The notes: generated from the letters alone by a model not told the origin. Positions 26,416 through 35,116 are shown, numbered from the stretch's first letter. The stretch: DNA of 64,000 nt from VRUE01 sp963747765 (GCA_963747765.1 CAVVGH010000005.1:530983-594982), one strand, 5' to 3'. Translations and numbers: made by a program.

Positions 26416-27600
26416 ATGTCAAAGGAGAAGTTCGAGCGCGATAAGCCGCACGTCAACGTCGGCACGATCGGTCACATCGACCACGGCAAGACGACGCTTA
26501 CGGCCGCGATCACGAAGACCCTCTCCGAGAAGGGTGGCACCGAGGCGAAGAGCTTCGAGGAGATCGACAACGCTCCCGAGGAGAAGGAGCGAGGGATCAC
26601 GATCGCGACCTCCCACGTCGAGTACGAGACCGACAACCGCCACTACGCGCACGTCGACTGCCCCGGCCACGCCGACTACGTGAAGAACATGATCACCGGC
26701 GCCGCCCAGATGGACGGCGCGATCCTGGTCGTCTCCGCGGCCGACGGCGTCATGCCGCAGACCCGCGAGCACATCCTCCTGGCCCGCCAGGTCAACGTCC
26801 CCCACGTGGTGGTCTTCCTCAACAAGGTCGACCAGGTCGACGACGACGAGCTGATCGAGCTTGTCGAGGAGGAGGTCAAGGACCTGCTCAACGAGTACGA
26901 CTTCCCGGGCGACGACACGCCGATCGTGAAAGGTTCGGCACTGAAGGCGCTGGAGGGCGACGAGGATGCCCAGAAGGCGATCTTCGAACTGGCCGAGGCG
27001 CTCGACTCCTACATCCCGGAGCCGACCCGCGAGCTGGACAAGCCCTTCCTGATGCCGATCGAGGACATCTTCTCGATCACGGGCCGCGGGACAGTGGCCA
27101 CCGGTCGCATCGAGCAGGGCATCGTGAACACCGGCGACGAAGTCGAGATCGTGGGCATCAAGGACACGACGACGACGGTCGTCACCGGCGTCGAGATGTT
27201 CCGCAAGATCCTCGACGAGGGCCAGGCCGGCGACAACGTGGGTTGCCTGTTGCGCGGCACCAAGCGCGAGGACATCGAGCGCGGCCAGGTGCTCTGCAAG
27301 CCGGGGTCGATCACACCCCACACCAAGTTCAAGGCCGAGGTCTACTGCCTGAAAAAGGAGGAGGGTGGCCGTCACACGCCGTTCTTCTCCGGCTACCGGC
27401 CTCAGTTCTACTTCCGCACGACCGACGTGACAGGGATCGCCAACCTCCCCGAGGGGACCGAGATGGTGATGCCGGGCGACAACGTACAGATGACGATCGA
27501 GCTGATTCAGCCGATCGCGATGGATCAGGGCCTGCGCTTCGCGATTCGCGAGGGCGGCCGGACGGTCGGCTCGGGAGTCGTTTCCGAGATCATCGAGTAG
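26416..27600 (+). CDS. tuf: Elongation factor Tu
   Basis: 394 residues with GHIDHGKTTLTAAITK (G1), DCPGHADYVKNMITGAAQMD (G3), NKVDQ (G4) and the domain II/III segments RGTVATGRIEQG and GGRHTPFFSGYRPQFYFRT. It delivers aminoacyl-tRNA to the ribosome. An AGAACGGAGAG element lies 5-10 nt before the ATG. A strong hairpin follows at 27607-27630. Confidence 0.98.
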   Translation: MSKEKFERDKPHVNVGTIGHIDHGKTTLTAAITKTLSEKGGTEAKSFEEIDNAPEEKERGITIATSHVEYETDNRHYAHVDCPGHADYVKNMITGAAQMDGAILVVSAADGVMPQTREHILLARQVNVPHVVVFLNKVDQVDDDELIELVEEEVKDLLNEYDFPGDDTPIVKGSALKALEGDEDAQKAIFELAEALDSYIPEPTRELDKPFLMPIEDIFSITGRGTVATGRIEQGIVNTGDEVEIVGIKDTTTTVVTGVEMFRKILDEGQAGDNVGCLLRGTKREDIERGQVLCKPGSITPHTKFKAEVYCLKKEEGGRHTPFFSGYRPQFYFRTTDVTGIANLPEGTEMVMPGDNVQMTIELIQPIAMDQGLRFAIREGGRTVGSGVVSEIIE

Positions 27601-27606
27601 CACCCT

Positions 27607-27630
27607 CGGGGCGGGCCTTGGCCCGCCCCG
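27607..27630 (+). terminator. Hairpin after tuf
   Basis: A perfect 11-bp stem CGGGGCGGGCC/GGCCCGCCCCG with a 2-nt loop, starting 7 nt after the tuf stop. There is no T-run. Two GGGGCGGCGCCCC palindromes follow at 27673-27685 and 27716-27728 before rpsJ, so the tuf-rpsJ boundary is heavily structured. Confidence 0.6.
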
Positions 27631-27776
27631 TCGCCGCGCAGGCGGCGAAACAACTGCAAAGGACATACGACCGGGGCGGCGCCCCCTCTGAGCCAGTGAG
27701 GCCCGGAGATCGAAAGGGGCGGCGCCCCTTCCGCGCGGAAAGAGCCGCGCAGAAGGACAAAAAGAAGAGCAGCGAA

Positions 27777-28097
27777 GTGGCGACGATAGCGGCACAAAAA
27801 ATTCGGATCCGACTGAAGGCGTACGACCACGACGCCATCGATCGCGCTGCCCGCGAGATCGTCGAGACCGCGGAGCGCACCGGCGCGAGCGTCTCGGGCC
27901 CGGTCCCGTTGCCGACCGAGAAAAACGTCTACTGCGTGATCCGCTCGCCGTTCAAGGACAAGGACTCGCGCGAGCACTTCGAGATCCGCACCCACAAGCG
28001 GCTGATCGACATCCTGCAGCCGTCGCCGAAAACCGTCGACTCGCTGCAGCGGCTGGACTCGCTTCCCGCCGGCGTCGACATCGAGATCAGGTTGTAA
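27777..28097 (+). CDS. rpsJ: 30S ribosomal protein S10
   Basis: 106 residues from a GTG at 27777 (ATIAAQKIRIRLKAYDHDAI). It shows GPVPLPTEKNVYCVIRSPFK and the S10 signature EHFEIRTHKRLIDILQPSPK. It is the first gene of the S10 cluster. The reading frame is open far upstream, but only this part is S10. Confidence 0.96.
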   Translation: MATIAAQKIRIRLKAYDHDAIDRAAREIVETAERTGASVSGPVPLPTEKNVYCVIRSPFKDKDSREHFEIRTHKRLIDILQPSPKTVDSLQRLDSLPAGVDIEIRL

Positions 28098-28099
28098 CG

Positions 28100-28729
28100 G
28101 TGACGGCGATCCTCGGAAGGAAGCTGGGCATGACGCAGGTCTTCCGCGAGGACGGCACGGTCGTCCCGGTGACCGTGATCGAGGCCGGCCCGTGCAAGGT
28201 GACCGCCGTCCGCGACGCCGAGCGGGACGGCTACTCGGCCGTGCAACTCGCCTTCGACGAGGTCCGCGAGAGCAAGCTGAGCCGGGCGGAGCTCGGCCAC
28301 CTGAAGAAGGCCGGCGCGCCGCCGATGCGCCATCTGGTCGAGTTCCGCGACGAGGACCTCGGCGCGGAGGAGGGACCGAAGGTCGGTGCCGACGTCACCG
28401 TGGCTTCCTTCGAGCCGGGCCAGAAGATCAAGGTTTCTGGCATCTCGATCGGCAAGGGCTTTCAGGGGGGCATCAAGCGCCACAACTTCAGCCGCGGCCC
28501 GGTCAGCCATGGCTCCCACAACGTGAGGGCTCCGGGGTCGATCGGCGCCAGCGCCTTTCCCGCCCGCGTCTTCAAAGGGATGCGGATGCCCGGGCAGATG
28601 GGCAACAAGCGGATCACGCAGCGGGGGCTCGAGGTTGCGGAGGTCGATACGGAGCGCAACCTGCTGCTGGTCAAGGGCTCCGTTCCCGGTTCGCGCAACG
28701 CCGTCGTGGAGGTGCGCAGCGATGTCTAA
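28100..28729 (+). CDS. rplC: 50S ribosomal protein L3
   Basis: 209 residues from a GTG 2 nt after the rpsJ stop. It begins TAILGRKLGMTQVFREDG and carries the L3 core FSRGPVSHGSHNVRAPGSIG and GQMGNKRITQRGLEV. L3 is an early 23S assembly protein near the peptidyl-transferase centre. It overlaps rplD by 8 nt. Confidence 0.97.
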   Translation: MTAILGRKLGMTQVFREDGTVVPVTVIEAGPCKVTAVRDAERDGYSAVQLAFDEVRESKLSRAELGHLKKAGAPPMRHLVEFRDEDLGAEEGPKVGADVTVASFEPGQKIKVSGISIGKGFQGGIKRHNFSRGPVSHGSHNVRAPGSIGASAFPARVFKGMRMPGQMGNKRITQRGLEVAEVDTERNLLLVKGSVPGSRNAVVEVRSDV

Positions 28730-29333
28730 AGCGACCGTGCTCGGCAAGACGACCAAGGTGGATTTGCCCAAAGAGCTGTTCGCCGAGCCGTTCCACCAGT
28801 CGCTGGTCCATGAGACCGCGCGGGCGGACCTGGCGGCGCGGCGGCGCGGTACCGCCTCGACCCTGACCCGCGGCGAGGTTTCGATGACGACCGCGAAGGC
28901 CTGGCGCCAGAAGGGCACGGGCCGGGCCCGAGTCGGCGCGCTGAGCGTCCCGAACCGCTTCGGCGGCGGCGTGGCGTTCGGTCCCAAGCCGCGCCACTAC
29001 GTCGTCAAGGTCAACCGCAAGGCCCGCCGCAAGGCGATGCGGGCGGCGCTCTCGGTGCACGCCGAGCGCGGCAGCGTGGCGGTCCTCGATCCAGCCGGCT
29101 TCGAGAAGCCGTCGACCAAGGCCGCCGCGACGGCACTCGAGAAATGGGACGCTGCGCGCCCGGTGCTTCTCGTGCTGCAGGCCGAGGAGACGGGCGCGAT
29201 GAAGAGCTTTCGCAACATCGCGCGGGTCGTCGTGGCGGACGTCGGCGCGATCGGGGTGGCCGACGTGATCGGCGCGGCCTCGATCGTCATCTCCGAAGGC
29301 GCGCTTGCGAAGCTGCGGGAGAGGTTGGGCTAG
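28722..29333 (+). CDS. rplD: 50S ribosomal protein L4
   Basis: 203 residues from the ATG inside the rplC 3' end. It has the extended loop KAWRQKGTGRARVGALSVPN that lines the exit tunnel, and a globular domain with VLVLQAEETGAMKSFRNI. It is followed by an unusual 166-bp structured gap before rplW. Confidence 0.97.
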   Translation: MSKATVLGKTTKVDLPKELFAEPFHQSLVHETARADLAARRRGTASTLTRGEVSMTTAKAWRQKGTGRARVGALSVPNRFGGGVAFGPKPRHYVVKVNRKARRKAMRAALSVHAERGSVAVLDPAGFEKPSTKAAATALEKWDAARPVLLVLQAEETGAMKSFRNIARVVVADVGAIGVADVIGAASIVISEGALAKLRERLG

Positions 29334-29336
29334 TGG

Positions 29337-29496
29337 TGCCCCCTCCCTTCGCATTGCGCCCAAAATGGCGGCCTCGGACCGCCGCCATGCGGCGTCCTCG
29401 GTCGACCGCGTACCTTCAGGTACGCGGTCTCCCTGCGTCCTTGCCTGGCGACATCCGGGTCTCGCCATTTCAGGCACCCTGCTCAGGGAGAGGGCA
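29337..29496. repeat. 160-bp palindromic element between rplD and rplW
   Basis: Outer inverted ends TGCCCCCTCCCT (29337-29348) and AGGGAGAGGGCA (29485-29496) pair at 11 of 12 positions. Inner arms AAATGGCG (29363-29370) and CGCCATTT (29463-29470) pair perfectly. A central hairpin at 29404-29429 has perfect 11-bp arms GACCGCGTACC/GGTACGCGGTC. It fills the whole gap between two genes that are normally adjacent or overlapping, so it looks like an inserted palindromic element. Confidence 0.7.
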
Positions 29497-29499
29497 CTG

Positions 29500-29793
29500 A
29501 TGGATTCCCGCACCGTCATCGTTCGGCCGGTCGTCTCGGAGAAGAGCTACGCGCTGATCGCCGAGGGCAAGTACACGTTCAGGGTCAACGACCGCGCCCA
29601 CAAGACGCAGATTGCGGCTGCCGTCGAAGATATCTTCAGCGTGCGGGTTGCCGGGGTGCGCACCGCCAAGGTGCGCCCCAAGCCGAAGCGCCGCGGCCTG
29701 CAGAAAGGCCGGACGCGCGCCTGGAAGAAGGCGATCGTCCAGCTTGCGCCGGGCGAACGGATCGAGTTGTTCGAAGGTGCCGAGACCGCGTAG
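29500..29793 (+). CDS. rplW: 50S ribosomal protein L23
   Basis: 97 residues from the ATG at 29500, with VIVRPVVSEKSYALIAEGKY at the start and YTFRVNDRAHKTQI. L23 sits at the exit tunnel and is the docking point for trigger factor and SRP. GGGAGAGGGCA upstream, part of the palindromic element's right end, supplies the ribosome-binding purines. Confidence 0.95.
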   Translation: MDSRTVIVRPVVSEKSYALIAEGKYTFRVNDRAHKTQIAAAVEDIFSVRVAGVRTAKVRPKPKRRGLQKGRTRAWKKAIVQLAPGERIELFEGAETA

Positions 29794-29818
29794 GCGGCGA
29801 ACTGGATCTCTGGGAAAG

Positions 29819-30661
29819 ATGGCCAACCGCAAAACAAAACCGACGAGTCCGGGGCGCCGCTTCGCGACGTACCCGCTGCGCGAGCAGCTGACGGCGACAA
29901 AGCCGGAGCGCAAGCTGACCGAGGGGCTGCGCAAGTCCGGCGGTCGCAACGGCAACGGGCGGGTGACCGCACGCCACCGGGGCGGTGGAGCCAAGCGGCG
30001 CTACCGCCAGATCGACTTCAAGCGGCTCAAGGACGGCGTCCCGGCGAAGGTCGCGACGATCGAGTACGACCCCAACCGCAGCTGCTACATCGCGCTGCTT
30101 CACTACGCCGACGGGCAGAAGGGCTACATCCTGGCCCCGGCCGGCCTCTCGGTCGGCAACGTCGTCCAATCCGGGCCGGGCTCCGACATCAAACCGGGGA
30201 ACGCGCTGACCCTGGGCGAGATGCCGACCGGCACGATCGTGCACAACGTGGAGCTGGTTCCGGGACAGGGCGGAAAGCTGGGCCGTGCCGCGGGCACCGC
30301 GATCCAGCTCGCCGCGAAGGAGGGCGAGATGGTGACGCTGCGGCTGCCCTCCTCGGAGATGCGCATGGTGCGCGCTGAGTGCCGCGCAACCGTCGGCTCG
30401 CTGTCCAACCCCGAGCACCAGAACGTGAAGATCGGCAAGGCCGGGCGCAACCGCCACAAGGGCAAGCGCCCGCAGACCAGGGGTGTGGCGATGAACCCGG
30501 TCGATCACCCGCATGGCGGCGGCGAGGCGCACCACACGCCCGGAGGCCATCCGGTCACGCCCTGGGGGAAGCCGACGATCGGCTACCGGACCCGCAAGAA
30601 GCGCAAGCCTTCGGATCGCTACATCGTGCGCGGTCGCCGGCGCGGGAAGAAGAAGAGATGA
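29819..30661 (+). CDS. rplB: 50S ribosomal protein L2
   Basis: 280 residues from the ATG at 29819. It carries the SH3/OB fold with RHRGGGAKRRYRQIDFKR and the C-terminal signature GVAMNPVDHPHGGGEAHHTP, including the conserved histidine close to the peptidyl-transferase centre. It ends with a basic RGRRRGKKKR tail. Confidence 0.97.
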   Translation: MANRKTKPTSPGRRFATYPLREQLTATKPERKLTEGLRKSGGRNGNGRVTARHRGGGAKRRYRQIDFKRLKDGVPAKVATIEYDPNRSCYIALLHYADGQKGYILAPAGLSVGNVVQSGPGSDIKPGNALTLGEMPTGTIVHNVELVPGQGGKLGRAAGTAIQLAAKEGEMVTLRLPSSEMRMVRAECRATVGSLSNPEHQNVKIGKAGRNRHKGKRPQTRGVAMNPVDHPHGGGEAHHTPGGHPVTPWGKPTIGYRTRKKRKPSDRYIVRGRRRGKKKR

Positions 30662-30695
30662 CCCCAATGGACTTCACGGGAAGAGGAAATCGCTG

Positions 30696-30971
30696 ATGGG
30701 ACGCTCGACCAAGAAGGGGCCGTGGGTCGAAGAGGCGCTGATGAAGCGCATCAACGCGATGAACGACTCGGGCCAGAAGCAGATGCTGAAGACCTGGTCG
30801 CGCGCGTCGACCATCTTCCCGGAGATGGTTGGCCACACGATCGCCGTTCACGACGGGCGCAAGCACGTGCCGGTCTTCATCTCGGAGTCGATGGTGGGCC
30901 ACAAGCTCGGCGAGTTCGCCCCGACCCGAACCTTCCGCTCCCACTCCGGCACCGGTAAGGGAGGCGACTAG
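30696..30971 (+). CDS. rpsS: 30S ribosomal protein S19
   Basis: 91 residues from the ATG at 30696 (GRSTKKGPWVEEALMKRINA) with the S19 signature HDGRKHVPVFISESMVGHKL and FAPTRTFRSH. It binds the 30S head with S13. Its stop overlaps the rplV GTG by one base. Confidence 0.96.
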   Translation: MGRSTKKGPWVEEALMKRINAMNDSGQKQMLKTWSRASTIFPEMVGHTIAVHDGRKHVPVFISESMVGHKLGEFAPTRTFRSHSGTGKGGD

Positions 30972-31495
30972 TGGCCGACGAGAAACAGAAGAAGGACGCG
31001 AAGAAAGCGGCGCCGAAAGAGCACGACGCGAAGAATGCGGCGCCGAAAGAGCACGGCGCGAAGAAAGCCGCTGCCAAGACGGACGCGCCCAAGCAGGAGG
31101 CGCCGAAGCAGGAGGCGCCGAAGAAGGCGGCCCCGCCGGCGAAGCAGCCGGTGCCGATCGTGGTCAGGGCCAGCTCCCGCTACGTGCGGGTGGCGCCGCG
31201 CAAGGCGCGGCTCGTCGCCGATCAGGTTCGCGGCCTGCACATCGACCGTGCCCGGGCGCTGCTGCAGTTCTCCCCGCGGGGGGCCGCGCACGACATTCGA
31301 AAGCTGATCGAGTCCGCTGCCTCCAATGCCGAAAACAATCACGACCTGGTCGGCGACGAGATGCGCGTCGCGGAGATCACGGTCGATGAAGGCCCAACCT
31401 TGCGCCGCTTCCGGCCGCGGGCACTTGGGCGCGCAACCCCGATCATGAAGCGAACCAGCCACATTGCCGTGGCTCTGAGCCCCGAACAGGATTAG
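30971..31495 (+). CDS. rplV: 50S ribosomal protein L22 with Lys/Ala-rich N-terminal extension
   Basis: 174 residues. The L22 domain starts near residue 60 (VVRASSRYVRVAPRKARLVA) and ends with the tunnel loop region and RRFRPRALGRATPIMKRTSH. The first ~58 residues are histone-H1-like repeats: AAPKEHDAKNAAPKEHGAKK, then alternating PKQEA units. The encoding DNA is a short tandem repeat of period about 30 bp. Typical L22 has no such tail. The GTG start overlaps the rpsS stop. Confidence 0.94.
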   Translation: MADEKQKKDAKKAAPKEHDAKNAAPKEHGAKKAAAKTDAPKQEAPKQEAPKKAAPPAKQPVPIVVRASSRYVRVAPRKARLVADQVRGLHIDRARALLQFSPRGAAHDIRKLIESAASNAENNHDLVGDEMRVAEITVDEGPTLRRFRPRALGRATPIMKRTSHIAVALSPEQD

Positions 31496-31505
31496 GAGGA
31501 GCCCG

Positions 31506-32240
31506 ATGGGACAGAAGATTCATCCCGGCGGCTTCAGGGTCGGATACATCCAGAACTGGAAGTCGAACTGGTTCGACGAGAAGGGATTTGCCGACCTCCT
31601 CCAGGAGGACCTGCAGATTCGCTCCCACATCGAAGGCAAGCTCGCTCACGCGGGGCTCTCCGACATCACGATCGAGCGGCGCGGCGAGGTGGCAGTCGAC
31701 ATCCACACGGCCCGCCCGGGCATCGTCATCGGCAAGTCCGGCAGCGAAGTCGACGCGCTCCGCAAGGAGCTCCACAAGCTCACCGGCAAACCGGTGAAGG
31801 TCAACATCCGCGAGGTGAAGCGGCCCGAGCTCGACGCGAAACTGGTCGCCCAGTCGATCGCGGAGCAGCTCCAGAACCGGGTCGCCTTCCGGCGCGCGAT
31901 GAAACGCGCGCTGACCTCGGCGATGCGGTCGGGCGCCAAGGGCGTCAAGGTGCAGGTCTCCGGCCGGCTCGGCGGGGCGGAGATGGCCCGCACCGAAGGC
32001 TATTCGGACGGCCGGGTGCCGCTGCACACGCTTCGTGCGAACATCGACTATGGCTTCTTCGAGGCGCGAACGACCGCGGGCCGAATCGGCGTCAAATGCT
32101 GGATCAACAAGGGTGAGGTAATGCCCGAGGGGTTCCGCTCCGACCAGGTTGGGACCGACGGCGAGCCGCAGAGCGGGCGCAGCCGACCGGGCGGCAACCG
32201 CGGCCGTGGTGGCCGAGGGGGAGGAGGTCAGCGCAGCTGA
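31506..32240 (+). CDS. rpsC: 30S ribosomal protein S3
   Basis: 244 residues, MGQKIHPGGFRVGYIQNWKS at the start, a KH domain with GIVIGKSGSEVDALRKEL, and the C-terminal domain IGVKCWINKGEVMPEG. It ends with a Gly/Arg-rich tail. It helps form the mRNA entry helicase. It overlaps rplP by 1 nt. Confidence 0.97.
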   Translation: MGQKIHPGGFRVGYIQNWKSNWFDEKGFADLLQEDLQIRSHIEGKLAHAGLSDITIERRGEVAVDIHTARPGIVIGKSGSEVDALRKELHKLTGKPVKVNIREVKRPELDAKLVAQSIAEQLQNRVAFRRAMKRALTSAMRSGAKGVKVQVSGRLGGAEMARTEGYSDGRVPLHTLRANIDYGFFEARTTAGRIGVKCWINKGEVMPEGFRSDQVGTDGEPQSGRSRPGGNRGRGGRGGGGQRS

Positions 32241-32656
32241 TGCTGATGCCGAAGCGGGTCAAGCACCGCAAACAGATGCGCGGCCGGATGCGCGGCAACA
32301 CGAAGGGCGGCAGCACGGTCGCCTTCGGCGAGTACGGGCTGAAGTCGCTGGACCGAGGGTGGGTCAGCAACCGCCAGATCGAGGCAGCCCGTGTCGCCAT
32401 GACGCGCAAGATCAAACGTGGCGGCAAGGTTTGGATCAACCTCTTCCCCGACAAGCCCTTCACGAAGAAGCCCGCCGAGACCCGGATGGGCTCGGGCAAG
32501 GGCAACCCGGAGGGTTGGGTTGCCGTCGTCAAGCCGGGCAAGGTGATGTTCGAGCTGGCTGGCGTGCCGGAGGACCTGGCCCGCGAGGCGCTGCGCCTCG
32601 CCGGTCACAAGCTCCCGGTCAGGACAAGGTTCGTGCGGCGCGAGGGGGCGGAGTGA
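32240..32656 (+). CDS. rplP: 50S ribosomal protein L16
   Basis: 138 residues with MLMPKRVKHRKQMRGRMRGN, then GSTVAFGEYGLKSLDRGWVS and GSGKGNPEGWVAVVKPGKVM. L16 lies at the A-site tRNA elbow. Its stop overlaps the rpmC GTG by 4 nt. Confidence 0.97.
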   Translation: MLMPKRVKHRKQMRGRMRGNTKGGSTVAFGEYGLKSLDRGWVSNRQIEAARVAMTRKIKRGGKVWINLFPDKPFTKKPAETRMGSGKGNPEGWVAVVKPGKVMFELAGVPEDLAREALRLAGHKLPVRTRFVRREGAE

Positions 32657-32865
32657 AGGCGAGCGAGGTTCACAACCTCAAAGACGACGAGCTGGTGGCG
32701 AAGCTGGCCGACGCCAAGCAGGAGGCCTTCAACCTGCGCTTCCGTCACGCGACCGGCGAGCTGGAGAACACGGCTCGGCTGGGGGTCGCGAGGCGGGATG
32801 TGGCGAAGCTGCTGACCGTGGCCCGCGAGCGGGGCATAGACGTGGAGAGAGAGCTGAGGAAATGA
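32653..32865 (+). CDS. rpmC: 50S ribosomal protein L29
   Basis: 70 residues from a GTG: KASEVHNLKDDELVAKLADA, then the L29 motif FNLRFRHATGELENTARLG. It is a two-helix protein at the tunnel exit. It is coupled to rplP and rpsQ by 4-nt overlaps on both sides. Confidence 0.93.
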   Translation: MKASEVHNLKDDELVAKLADAKQEAFNLRFRHATGELENTARLGVARRDVAKLLTVARERGIDVERELRK

Positions 32866-33497
32866 CGGACGACGAGCAGAAGAACGACAGCGCTGCGCCG
32901 GCGGGCGACACGACCGAGGAGGCATCCGACCTCACCCGGTCGGATGCCACCCCGTCCGCGCCACCCGCGGACGATGCGCCCGCGGCAGAGGAGACACCCG
33001 ATGCCGCCGAGGAGGCGCCTGCTGAGGCCGAGCCGAATCCAGAGGACGATCTGCCCTGGAAGGAGCGTCGCCGGCTGGCCAAATCGCGGCGACCGCACGA
33101 AGCGCGACAGCAGCAGGGCCCCGAGGAGCGGAAGGCCGAACGCCTCGAGGCCCAGAAGCGCAAGGCGACGCTGCGCCGCAAGCAGCGCGCTGCCTCCAAG
33201 GCCGAGAAGGGACCGGCCGGGACGGGCACGCCGCCGGCCGAGCGCACGGCCAACCAGGCCAAGGTCCGGCGCGGCGTGGTGGTTTCCGACCGGGGCGAGA
33301 AATCGATCACGGTGCGGATCGACATCGTCCGCCGCCATCCGACCTACGAGAAGGTGGTGCGCAGCAGTCGCACCCTGCACGCCCACGACGAGCGCAACGA
33401 GGCGAATCAGGGAGACGTCGTGCGGGTGGTCGAGACGAGACCGTTGTCGAAGACCAAGCGCTGGCGCCTGGTCGAGGTACTCGAGAGGGCGAAGTGA
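32862..33497 (+). CDS. rpsQ: 30S ribosomal protein S17 with ~125-residue N-terminal extension
   Basis: 211 residues. The S17 OB-fold starts near residue 132 (KVRRGVVVSDRGEKSITVRI) and carries RRHPTYEKVVRSSRTLHAHD. The extension is acidic and Ala/Pro-rich (1-62), then strongly basic (63-125). It includes EEASDLTRSDATPSAPPADD, nearly the same peptide as in the L5 tail. The DNA at 32921-32948 is a perfect 10-bp palindrome with an 8-nt loop. Normal S17 is about 85 residues. Confidence 0.93.
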   Translation: MTDDEQKNDSAAPAGDTTEEASDLTRSDATPSAPPADDAPAAEETPDAAEEAPAEAEPNPEDDLPWKERRRLAKSRRPHEARQQQGPEERKAERLEAQKRKATLRRKQRAASKAEKGPAGTGTPPAERTANQAKVRRGVVVSDRGEKSITVRIDIVRRHPTYEKVVRSSRTLHAHDERNEANQGDVVRVVETRPLSKTKRWRLVEVLERAK

Positions 33498-33537
33498 CGC
33501 CGCAGCTTGCTCACTGCCACGCAGAAGGGGCCGCATC

Positions 33538-33909
33538 GTGATCCAGCAGGAGTCACGGCTGAGGGTTGCCGACAACTCGGGCGCCCGCGAGATCCTCTGC
33601 ATCAGGGTCAAGGGCGGCTCACACCGCCGCTACGCCGGCGTCGGCGATGTGATCACCGCCACGGTCAAACAGGCGAGCCCGCAGGGCGCCGTTCGCAAGG
33701 GCGAGATCGTGCAGGCGGTCGTCGTGCGCACCCGCAAGCAGCTCGGCCGCTCGGACGGCACCTACATCTCGTTCGACGAGAACGCGGCCGTCCTGATCGA
33801 ACCGCAGAGCAACAACCCACGCGGGACGCGGATCTTCGGTCCGGTCGCCCGCGAGTTGCGCGACCGCAACTTCATGAAAATCGTGTCCCTTGCCCCGGAG
33901 GTCCTCTAG
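33538..33909 (+). CDS. rplN: 50S ribosomal protein L14
   Basis: 123 residues from a GTG at 33538 (IQQESRLRVADNSGAREILC) with AVVVRTRKQLGRSDGTYISF and RIFGPVARELRDRNFMKIVS. It binds L19 and translational GTPases. It is the first gene of the spc part, 40 nt after rpsQ. Confidence 0.96.
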   Translation: MIQQESRLRVADNSGAREILCIRVKGGSHRRYAGVGDVITATVKQASPQGAVRKGEIVQAVVVRTRKQLGRSDGTYISFDENAAVLIEPQSNNPRGTRIFGPVARELRDRNFMKIVSLAPEVL

Positions 33910-33911
33910 CG

Positions 33912-34253
33912 ATGGGCAAGTCGATGCGGATACGGGCCGACGATCGGGTGGTCGTGATCGGCGGTAAGGACGCCGGCAAGACCGGCCGTGTGGTGAGGAC
34001 CGAACCGAAGAGGCAATTCGTCTTCGTCGAGGGCCTGAACCTTGTCAAGCGGCACGAAAAACCGCGTCCAACCCAGGACGTCAGGAAAGCCGGCCAGCAG
34101 CAGGGCGGGATCATCGAGAAGGAGGGGCCGATCCACGTTTCCAACGTGATGCTTGTCGACCCCAAAGACAACAAGCCGACCCGGATTGGCGTTCGCCGCG
34201 ACAAGGGCGGCAAGCGCGAGCGGTACGCAAAGCGAAGCGGGGCGTCGCTCTGA
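33912..34253 (+). CDS. rplX: 50S ribosomal protein L24
   Basis: 113 residues with a KOW motif near the N terminus (VVVIGGKDAGKTGRVVRTEP) and FVEGLNLVKRHEKPRPTQ. It is an early assembly initiator. The ATG is 2 nt after rplN; its stop overlaps the rplE start by one base. Confidence 0.95.
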   Translation: MGKSMRIRADDRVVVIGGKDAGKTGRVVRTEPKRQFVFVEGLNLVKRHEKPRPTQDVRKAGQQQGGIIEKEGPIHVSNVMLVDPKDNKPTRIGVRRDKGGKRERYAKRSGASL

Positions 34254-35116
34254 TGGAGGCCACGGCAACAGTGCAGTCGCAGGTCGCACCGCCGCCGCGC
34301 ATGCGCGAGCGCTACGAGCAGGACGTGCTGCCTGCGCTGATGACGAAATTCGGCTACTCGTCGGCGATGCAGGCGCCGCGCCTGGCCAAGATCACGCTCA
34401 ACATGGGCGTCGGGGAGGCCAAACAGGACGCCAAGATGCTGGAGGCTGCGCAGACGCAGCTGGCGACGATCGCCGGTCAGCAGCCCAGCGTGCGTCGCGC
34501 CCGCAAGTCAATCGCCTCGTTCAAGGTTCGCGAGGGCATGCCGGTGGGCATCTCGGTGACGCTTCGACGGGCACGGATGTGGGAGTTCCTCGATCGGCTC
34601 TGCTCGATTGCGGTGCCGCGAATCCGCGACTTCCGAGGTCTCAACCCCCGCTCCTTCGACGGCCGCGGCAACTACTCGATGGGCGTCCGCGAGCAACTGA
34701 TCTTCCCGGAAATCGACTACGACTCAATCGACCAGGTGCGGGGCCTCGACGTGACGATCACGACGACCGCGCAGTCAGACGTCGAGGCCTTCGAGTTGCT
34801 GCTGGGGCTCGGCATGCCGTTCGCCAAAGACGGGCGTCCGGGCCAGGTCGACCTCGAGGCGGAGGCGGAGGCCGAGGAGGAGCGGCGCAAGGAGGAGGCT
34901 CGCCAGCGAGCCGAGGCCGAGCGCGCCGCCCTTGAGCAGCTGAAGGAAGAGAACCCCGACGCGTACGCGAAGCCCGAGCCCGAGGAGCCCTCGCCCGCGG
35001 GTCCCGACGCGACCGAGGAGGCATCCGATCTCAGCCGGTCGGATACCACCTCGTCCGCGCCACCCGCGGATGATGCGTCCGCCAAGGACAAGGAGGAGGA
35101 TTCAAAGGATGGCTAA
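34253..35116 (+). CDS. rplE: 50S ribosomal protein L5 with ~100-residue C-terminal extension
   Basis: 287 residues. The L5 domain covers about 12-190 (KITLNMGVGEAKQDAKMLEA, FRGLNPRSFDGRGNYSMGVR, FPEIDYDSIDQVRGLDVTIT). A charged helical stretch follows (Glu/Arg/Ala, about 200-235), then an acidic tail with EEASDLSRSDTTSSAPPADD that mirrors the S17 extension. L5 normally ends near 185 residues. It overlaps the S14 gene by 8 nt. Confidence 0.94.
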   Translation: MEATATVQSQVAPPPRMRERYEQDVLPALMTKFGYSSAMQAPRLAKITLNMGVGEAKQDAKMLEAAQTQLATIAGQQPSVRRARKSIASFKVREGMPVGISVTLRRARMWEFLDRLCSIAVPRIRDFRGLNPRSFDGRGNYSMGVREQLIFPEIDYDSIDQVRGLDVTITTTAQSDVEAFELLLGLGMPFAKDGRPGQVDLEAEAEAEEERRKEEARQRAEAERAALEQLKEENPDAYAKPEPEEPSPAGPDATEEASDLSRSDTTSSAPPADDASAKDKEEDSKDG

